Below, in pieces: positions 7,883-11,957 of a stretch of 11,957 bases of DNA. Position 1 is the stretch's first letter, and every line of letters starts with the position of its first letter. Source of the DNA: Desulfobacterales bacterium (GTDB lineage: Bacteria > Desulfobacterota > Desulfobacteria > Desulfobacterales > JAUCGF01); NCBI GenBank assembly GCA_029940345.1, contig JAOZRC010000096.1, positions 1 through 11,957 of the forward strand, given 5' to 3'. The translations under genes were made by a program, and so were the position numbers. The notes beneath the pieces were generated by a model. The model was not told the origin of the DNA. It made no database searches and was given only the letters and a program-made list of their open reading frames with translations.

Positions 7883-8840
7883 AACGAGCAAATAATCCTA
7901 AATAATAAAGCACACTTTGCCATATTGAACCCAGAAGATAGGGTATCGCCTGAGTTCTTGCTTCACTGACCTCCATTATACGGCCATGATAACGTTTATA
8001 CAGGCGTTGTTTTTCCTTTCTTCCTAGATCAATCAATACAGTCGTTTTTTGAGCCGGATGAACTCTGAAAGCGCCCAAAAAGCGGGGCAATCGATAAAAT
8101 CCGGCCCTGGCGTCAATAAAACGCAGAAGAAGTTCCCAATCCATAGCATATTGATACGATTCGTCAATATAACCACCGGTTGTTTCCCAAATCTGTCTTC
8201 GCCAAAAGAGCGTTTCCTGGGGAATCAGGTCAACATACTTCAGCGCCTTATCATCATGTGGCGGTATAATCCTACGTCCTATTTCTTTGCCTTCTATATT
8301 AATATTGACGCGAAGACCATACACAACGTCAACCTCAGGATGTTTTAAAAAATAATTAACGACGTAAGCAAGAGCACCAGGCAAAAGCAGATCGTCAGAA
8401 TTCAGCCATCCCATGATTTCTCCGGTAGTGTGGCGAAATCCACGATTAATGGCCTCGCCTTGCCCGCTATCTTCGCAAGATTCGGCGTACGTGATTTCTG
8501 ACCGGTATTTGTTAAGGAGATTTACGGTCCCGTCGGTTGAGCCGCCATCTTGAATGATGTACTCCAGTTTAGGATAGTTTTGGGCTAGCACGCTTTTGAT
8601 TGTCTCTTCCAGGAAATGACCATAATTTAAGTTAGGCGTTACAATTGACACCACTGGTAAATTTTTTTCTGATGGAAGAGAGTATGTATAATAGTATTTT
8701 GGGATATTGATAGGAATCGGAGCATACTGATGTAAAACGGGGTTAAATCTGCGATTAAATACCAGAACAGCTTTACCTGCCTTGGTCGTCAGTATCAGCT
8801 TTGCCAGTGGATGGAGAAATAGCGCTATAAACCTATTCAT
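7881..8840 (-). CDS. Family 2 glycosyltransferase, paralogue of the fusion protein's GT2 domain
   Basis: The protein has 319 residues from the ATG at 8840. The GT-A fold starts with LPVVSIVTP at about 62-69, then QDGGSTDGT, WLNSDDLLLPG (NSDD at 147-150), IPQETLFWRR and MDWELLLRF (DWE at 234-236), and it ends with LGAFRVHP. No clear membrane helix is present, so it is probably a cytoplasmic or peripheral enzyme. The ATG at 8840 is preferred because AAAGGG precedes it by 9 bases. A TTG at 8864 would add eight residues. Its start overlaps the 3' end of the 68-codon ORF by 8 bases, and its stop overlaps the ribosome site of the fusion gene, so these genes form a tight operon. It is strikingly similar to the C-terminal GT2 of the fusion protein, including the segment before the fold (PIP and IP/LP motifs), which indicates duplication. 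The transferred sugar is unknown. Confidence 0.92.
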   Translation of the reverse strand: MNRFIALFLHPLAKLILTTKAGKAVLVFNRRFNPVLHQYAPIPINIPKYYYTYSLPSEKNLPVVSIVTPNLNYGHFLEETIKSVLAQNYPKLEYIIQDGGSTDGTVNLLNKYRSEITYAESCEDSGQGEAINRGFRHTTGEIMGWLNSDDLLLPGALAYVVNYFLKHPEVDVVYGLRVNINIEGKEIGRRIIPPHDDKALKYVDLIPQETLFWRRQIWETTGGYIDESYQYAMDWELLLRFIDARAGFYRLPRFLGAFRVHPAQKTTVLIDLGRKEKQRLYKRYHGRIMEVSEARTQAIPYLLGSIWQSVLYYLGLFAR

Positions 8841-9039
8841 TCGATTTTTCCCTTTGAACTTCAAACTTCACAAAAATAATGGGAATTCCCAGTGTGCGCT
8901 CATCAGTCGAGCCGCCGCCATATATTTCAGCGGCGTGAAAACCGAACAGGTCTTTTACGTCTGTTTCACCCATCGCGTAAGAATGCGACGGAACCAGGGA
9001 AGTTGTCATACAAAGACTTTTTTTCTTAAAATGATTCAA
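8833..9039 (-). CDS. Small ORF with the C-terminal half of the beta-sandwich-like domain
   Basis: There are 68 codons from a TTG at 9039, with AAGGA about 10 bases upstream inside the end of the ABC ATPase gene. An ATG at 9009 is an alternative start. Residues about 26-62 read DVKDLFGFHAAE, then GGGSTDERTLGIPI. This is the closing signature of the beta-sandwich-like domain found elsewhere in the window (FCP, then DTRNLGVRI). The first half of the domain is absent, and no neighbouring frame supplies it. Its start nearly abuts the ATPase stop (9041) and its end overlaps the GT2 start (8840). It may be the remnant of a larger gene removed by deletion, a genuine small protein, or a coupling ORF. 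It carries no signal peptide, membrane segment or catalytic motif. Confidence 0.45.
   Translation of the reverse strand: MNHFKKKSLCMTTSLVPSHSYAMGETDVKDLFGFHAAEIYGGGSTDERTLGIPIIFVKFEVQREKSNE
8850..8855 (-). promoter_or_regulatory. Ribosome-binding site deciding the GT2 start
   Basis: AAAGGG lies 9 bases before the ATG at 8840. It supports that start over the TTG at 8864, which lacks a comparable site. Confidence 0.5.
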
Positions 9040-9040
9040 A

Positions 9041-10429
9041 TCAAATTTTTCCTTTCGATCTATCTTGTTTATTTGAAATGACCTGCATTTGACACTCTCC
9101 CGGCAAATCGCAGATTCCCCAATGCGGGCCTTTCAAACCCTCTCCCCCTAAGGGCATCACAATAAAAAAGCCTGCTTTTTCAGATCGGCATAATTTTTTA
9201 TACTTCCGGTTCCATTCATCTGGCGTAAGTTCGGCCAGTCTGCCATAATCATCAGAATGCATAGTAACCAGATGAATACCAAATACATATTCACCTGGCG
9301 CAATATCCAAACGGACGCGCTGGTAAAGACGAAGATAATCACCTCGATGCATCTGTGAAGGCACCCTTGTTCTATGTTGGTAAGATGATTTTCCATGAAT
9401 TATGACATTAAATTTGTTCGAAATATATACCGTCGTTAAGGGCGTTCCAATGTCCTCATTCAAAAAAAACTCGCAATAAAAACAAACCTCCTCAGCTTGT
9501 GTAAAGGTCGTGCATGGTTGTCCATGCCTATCACAGACTGCAAATTTAACAAGCCTCGTTGACGCGCCATTATCTGAAAATGAAGCCTGGGTGAATACGC
9601 CGTCATCGGGCCAAAATATTTCATTATTAACAGACGAATCATCGCGGTAACTATGGTGCTGAGGATTCGTGTTTGGCAAATTGTATAGGCCCCACCCTGA
9701 TTTGATCTCTTGAAACATACGAATCGCTTCAATTGGTTCGCCTTGGCAAACATCCCTCCCCTTATCCAATAAAATCACACGGCTACAATACTGACAAAGC
9801 GCATCCATTTCGTGTGTTACAAAAATGATTGTCGTTTTCTTTGCGATCAGCTTTTCCAGACGAGCATAGCATTTTTGCCGAAAAAAGATATCACCCACTG
9901 CCAGAACTTCATCTAAAAGCAACACATCGCATTCCATAAAGGCATATAGCGAAAAGGCCAATCGCATTTGCATTCCTGTTGAATACAGACCGACAGGTCG
10001 ATCAAAAAATTCACCTAATTCTGAAAATTCGGCAATCTGGTCTATGCGCATTTTGACGTAGCCAACAGGAAAACCCCACAATTCACCGCTTCGGACTGCA
10101 TTCGCCCGTCCGCTGAGATAAGGATTGAAATCAACGCCTAATTCTAACAGCGACAACACGTTGCCATTAAGTTCATAATTGCCCGTTGTCGGTTCCAAAA
10201 TGCCTGCTAATATTTTAAGAAGTGTACTCTTGCCTGAGCCGTTCTGTCCGATAATCCCCAGGAACTCCCCCCGTCTGACCTCAAAAGAAATATCTTGCAG
10301 GGCCCTAAAAGGCTGATGAAAGCTGTGCTGGTTAAAGTTGAACCATTCCCTGGCCCGATGCCAGGGATTCGTATAGATTTTAAAACATTTACTTAAATTT
10401 TTTACCTGCAATATAATATCATCACTCAT
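9041..10429 (-). CDS. wzt: Wzt-like ABC transporter ATP-binding protein for polysaccharide export, with C-terminal recognition-type domain
   Basis: The protein has 462 residues from the ATG at 10429. An ATPase domain fills residues 5-240. Counting from the TTG at 10438, which would add three residues, Walker A is GQNGSGKS at 64-71, the variant signature STGMQMRLAF starts at 153, Walker B is DVLLLDE at 171-177 and the switch histidine is in VTHE (H209). YSTGM in place of LSGGQ is usual for polysaccharide/teichoic acid exporters. Residues about 265-452 form a beta-rich domain of the Wzt C-terminal type. In E. coli O8/O9a that domain recognises the modified end of the O-chain before export. It is expected on the cytoplasmic face with a Wzm permease, which is not in this window. 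It is the first gene of the tight minus-strand group. Its ribosome site is weak (GGTG about 10 bases before the ATG). The substrate is unknown, so the symbol is by family. Confidence 0.92.
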   Translation of the reverse strand: MSDDIILQVKNLSKCFKIYTNPWHRAREWFNFNQHSFHQPFRALQDISFEVRRGEFLGIIGQNGSGKSTLLKILAGILEPTTGNYELNGNVLSLLELGVDFNPYLSGRANAVRSGELWGFPVGYVKMRIDQIAEFSELGEFFDRPVGLYSTGMQMRLAFSLYAFMECDVLLLDEVLAVGDIFFRQKCYARLEKLIAKKTTIIFVTHEMDALCQYCSRVILLDKGRDVCQGEPIEAIRMFQEIKSGWGLYNLPNTNPQHHSYRDDSSVNNEIFWPDDGVFTQASFSDNGASTRLVKFAVCDRHGQPCTTFTQAEEVCFYCEFFLNEDIGTPLTTVYISNKFNVIIHGKSSYQHRTRVPSQMHRGDYLRLYQRVRLDIAPGEYVFGIHLVTMHSDDYGRLAELTPDEWNRKYKKLCRSEKAGFFIVMPLGGEGLKGPHWGICDLPGECQMQVISNKQDRSKGKI

Positions 10430-10643
10430 ATCAGTCAAACACCGCCCATCTTATTTAAAGCGTAACGATTCAGTCCACTTCGCTTGATTATTCAAATTGA
10501 AAAATACACAAGTTTTTGCTTTAGGTTTAAGATTTTTTTAAACCCTTCTTTCAGGCCGGGGTAAACGTTAGTCTACACCCTTTTTTATTATTCAAAGCTG
10601 TCTGGTATCACTTGTAACCGTTTACTCCCCCCTACATGTAAGC

Positions 10644-10768
10644 TAAGGAATGGGATGAAACAACTTCCCCATTCTCAGACGAGGAGTGCAGACTTCAGTT
10701 TGCGTAAGTAGCCCTGCAAGCTGAAGCTTGCACTCCAAATGGGGAAGTTTTTTCGTCCCAGTTCCTAA
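10644..10768. repeat. Nested palindromic intergenic repeat, 125 bp
   Basis: The outer arms (10644-10673 and 10738-10768) share TGGGAYGAAA and AACTTCCCCATT in inverted orientation. The inner arms GGAGTGCAGACTTCAGTTTGC (10683-10703; 20-base excerpt GGAGTGCAGACTTCAGTTTG) and 10716-10736 match at 18 of 21 positions, leaving a 12-base loop. It could fold into one long, slightly bulged hairpin. It has no coding capacity and resembles large palindromic repeat families rather than a terminator. Confidence 0.7.
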
Positions 10769-10790
10769 CGCGGGACAGCTTCCCGCGTTA
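10766..10790. repeat. Perfect 10-bp stem hairpin
   Basis: TAACGCGGGA (10766-10775), loop CAGCT, then TCCCGCGTTA (10781-10790) form an exact inverted repeat with a GC-rich stem. No T-run follows on the plus strand within a few bases, so it is not a canonical intrinsic terminator. It abuts the right arm of the nested palindrome. Confidence 0.6.
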
Positions 10791-10880
10791 CATTTTCACG
10801 CACGGTTGTGATTATGTAGCGCGGAGAGACAATTCTCTCAGGGGAAGTGAACGGTTACACCGGTGTCCTGCTCACAAATT

Positions 10881-11021
10881 ATGGCCAAGTGCGGTTCCGG
10901 AGTGCGAAAATTATGCTTTTCGCATGGGTCTGAATCCGTGGAACAGCACGTTATATCAGCGAAAGACCGTTACGCTCCATGCCTCCGCTCCACTTAACTT
11001 TCGCACTCCTTACTTGGCTAT
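10881..11021. repeat. Inverted repeat with internal hairpin downstream of the frameshifted gene
   Basis: GGCCAAGT and GGAGTGCGAAAATTA in the left arm (10881-10913) are inverted in TAACTTTCGCACTCCTTACT and TGGCTAT of the right arm (10995-11021), with a few extra bases in the left arm. Inside lies a perfect hairpin, TGCGAAAA (10903-10910) and TTTTCGCA (10917-10924). The right arm lies 26 bases beyond the stop of the right-hand gene, so it may also affect its transcript end. Confidence 0.55.
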
Positions 11022-11047
11022 TACCATCTAATTTGAATAGGATACAT

Positions 11048-11331
11048 TTAATCCTTCATAAGTTTAACTATTTTTTCTTTATCAAGAATAAGTATCTCAT
11101 GTTTGCCTGTCTTATCGCGAATAAAAGTCAGAAAATATTTATTTTTGGCATCATCGAGAATATCCAGAAAGTCCGATCCCCAGGTAACAATATCAGGGGA
11201 AATATAAAGAGCATTTGCCTTCCGTTTTATATACCACTGAACAAACTCATCAGCGTTGCTTACGACATCTTCTGCCTCCTGCATCTGAATTGGAAGCATC
11301 CCGGCCGCTTTTATGTTGCGTGGAAAGTAGA
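11048..11331 (-). pseudogene. C-terminal portion of the right-hand GT-C-like gene, in the shifted frame
   Basis: The frame ending at TAA 11048 is open upstream beyond its first ATG (11299), reading NSLFVVYFPRN, then AEDVVSNADEFVQWYIKRK and LYISPDIVTW, right up to the A7 run where the preceding frame ends. The sequence has the strand-helix-strand look of the periplasmic tail of GT-C membrane transferases, where a surface-exposed segment follows the last membrane helix. It is therefore most simply the true C-terminus of the gene at 11332-11957, displaced by one base. A free-standing 83-residue protein from ATG 11299 is less likely, since homologous-looking sequence starts before that ATG and no ribosome site is obvious. 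Confidence 0.6.
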
Positions 11332-11957
11332 CTACAAATAATGAATTTTTTTAAAATGGTTGTGAAGCACTTCAACTATGCGCGTATCCTCATTGCTCTT
11401 CTCTTTGAAAGAATAGTAGTTTGTTTTATTGTGAATGTAAAAACGAAGGCCAATAGTGCCTGATATAAAAAAGAGCGCTATCAATATAATCTGATATCGC
11501 TTAAAGGCGGCCTGTTGCGCTTTTAGATTCCCTAACCGGCTGGCAAGAAATTCAAAACCCACTCCCCCAAGAACCCAAATAACGACAGAGGGGAGAATAA
11601 AGTGGCTGGACCTAAAGGAAAACAATACCGGTAAAATCAAGAAACTCAACCAGGCGGCAATCAGAAATGTGATGTATCTTTTTTGTTTATAAAAAAGCAA
11701 TACAAAAAAACCGAGTAAAGCGATAGAAAGAAAAAATGGCCCGGCCTTATAGTCGTATTGTTCCACAAAGGTCTTCAAGGCGCTGGGAAAGACCTTTATA
11801 ACGCGTTGCCTGTATGCAGTCGGATTTTTCAAAATTGCCAAAAAGACAGAATTATTATTCTCTTTCGGCGTTCCATAAAGCTTTCTGGCTTCACGGGTTC
11901 CTTGCTCATAGACACTTAGACCTTCAATAGGATTTTCTATTGCTAATCCTTGCCCCT
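11332..11957 (-). CDS. GT-C-like membrane glycosyltransferase, C-terminal half (runs off window, apparent frameshift at its end)
   Basis: The frame is open from the window edge to a TAG at 11332. The visible part starts with a periplasmic-type loop (IENPIEGLSVYEQG, KLYGTPKENNNS), then four hydrophobic stretches around FFLSIALLGFFVLLFY, ITFLIAAWLSFLILPVLF, FILPSVVIWVLGGVGF and IILIALFFISGTIGL. This layout matches the C-terminal half of dolichyl-phosphate-mannose/ArnT-type GT-C transferases or related membrane enzymes (family inference). It stops at HNHFKKIHYL, but a -1 shift at AAAAAAA (about 11345-11351) carries translation into a further 94-98 residues ending at 11048. The protein lies upstream of the Wzt-like operon on the same strand but is separated from it by 610 bases of repeats. 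A TTG at 11841 is internal, not a real start. Confidence 0.75.
   Translation of the reverse strand, partial: GQGLAIENPIEGLSVYEQGTREARKLYGTPKENNNSVFLAILKNPTAYRQRVIKVFPSALKTFVEQYDYKAGPFFLSIALLGFFVLLFYKQKRYITFLIAAWLSFLILPVLFSFRSSHFILPSVVIWVLGGVGFEFLASRLGNLKAQQAAFKRYQIILIALFFISGTIGLRFYIHNKTNYYSFKEKSNEDTRIVEVLHNHFKKIHYL

Larger units (their letters stand above)
10614..10858. repeat. Inverted repeat pair (GGGG..GTRAACGGTTAC type)
   Basis: GTAACCGTTTACTCCCC at 10614-10630 is the near reverse complement of GGGGAAGTGAACGGTTAC at 10841-10858. A third, more diverged copy, GGGGTAAACGTTA, begins at 10558. The pair brackets the nested palindrome and the hairpin, suggesting either one composite element or successive insertions. 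Confidence 0.55.
10430..11047. other. Repeat-rich gene-free region upstream of the Wzt-like gene
   Basis: About 610 bases without a convincing gene. From 10557 to 11021 it is mostly inverted repeats: a pair of GTAACCGTTTAC-type sequences (10614-10630 against 10841-10858), a nested palindrome (10644-10768), a perfect hairpin (10766-10790), the perfect palindrome ACACCGGTGT (10857-10866) and an outer/inner hairpin set (10881-11021). The 10430-10555 part is AT-rich and is the likely promoter/leader of the ATPase operon. The only candidate there, TGGACT with TAAGAT at 18 bases on the minus strand just before the gene, is weak. Confidence 0.6.

Noticed and set aside
7849..7923. N-terminal extension of the fusion protein from 7923 (25 extra residues)
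   Set aside because: It would overlap the GT2 gene by 43 bases, has no ribosome site, and its sequence looks unlike a radical SAM N-terminus. The strong AAGGAGAGG lies downstream of that start.
8782..9081. Plus-strand ORF of 99 codons over the 68-codon ORF
   Set aside because: It crosses three minus-strand genes or their overlaps and shows no domain-like sequence, whereas the minus-strand frame carries a recognisable signature.
10766..10790. Perfect hairpin as an intrinsic terminator
   Set aside because: There is no T-run directly after the stem on either strand, and it lies far from the end of any gene.
10795..10860. CACGCACGGTTGTG resembling part of group II intron domain V
   Set aside because: The matching GAGCCG-type 5' strand, the tetraloop and any reverse transcriptase gene are missing, so an intron end cannot be supported.
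10550..11030. CRISPR array in the repeat-rich region
   Set aside because: The repeats are inverted and irregularly spaced, with no series of equal direct repeats and spacers, and no cas genes are present.
10979..11341. Plus-strand ORF of 120 codons
   Set aside because: It is antisense to the frame-shifted GT-C tail and begins inside the inverted-repeat region. The minus-strand reading has a protein-like pattern and explains the DNA better.

Overview
The window reads as part of a cell-surface polysaccharide (O-antigen or capsule type) biosynthesis and export locus from a Gram-negative bacterium. The base composition is moderate to AT-rich, and palindromic intergenic repeats are abundant. Together with the radical SAM, FkbM and Wzt-like content, this is the look of Desulfobacterota (former Deltaproteobacteria) or a similarly repeat-rich environmental lineage. 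That placement is an impression, not a measurement.

Layout from left to right. At 1-179 (minus) is the N-terminus of an FAD-dependent oxidoreductase of the amine-oxidase/HemY-like type. It sits 27 bases downstream of a 1009-residue polytopic GT-C-like membrane protein (207-3236, minus) that ends in two copies of a beta-sandwich-like domain. A gene-free stretch (3237-3668) holds a 160-bp MITE-like palindrome and a small inverted repeat. The only plus-strand gene follows (3669-4655), a membrane-anchored family 2 glycosyltransferase. It converges on a minus-strand gene group read from right to left: a Wzt-like ABC ATPase (9041-10429), a 68-codon ORF carrying half of the same beta-sandwich-like domain (8833-9039), a GT2 glycosyltransferase (7881-8840), and an unusually large fusion protein (4801-7848). 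From N- to C-terminus the fusion is a radical SAM domain with extra cysteines, the beta-sandwich-like domain, an FkbM methyltransferase, a tandem 14-residue repeat coiled coil and a GT2 domain. A 610-base gene-free zone crowded with nested inverted repeats separates this group from the right-hand gene, the C-terminal part of another GT-C-like membrane protein. That gene appears split by a one-base shift in an A7 run (11048-11957, minus).

How they may work together (inference): GT2 enzymes build a glycan on the cytoplasmic side, the Wzt-like ATPase with its C-terminal glycan-recognition-type domain powers export with a permease not present here, and the GT-C proteins add sugars from polyprenyl-phosphate donors on the periplasmic side. 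The fusion joins a methyltransferase, a coiled coil and a glycosyltransferase next to a Wzt with a recognition domain. This recalls the WbdD/WbdA/Wzt chain-capping and length-control system of E. coli O9a, but it is built from different families and has a radical SAM enzyme added. It is the best candidate here for something undescribed.
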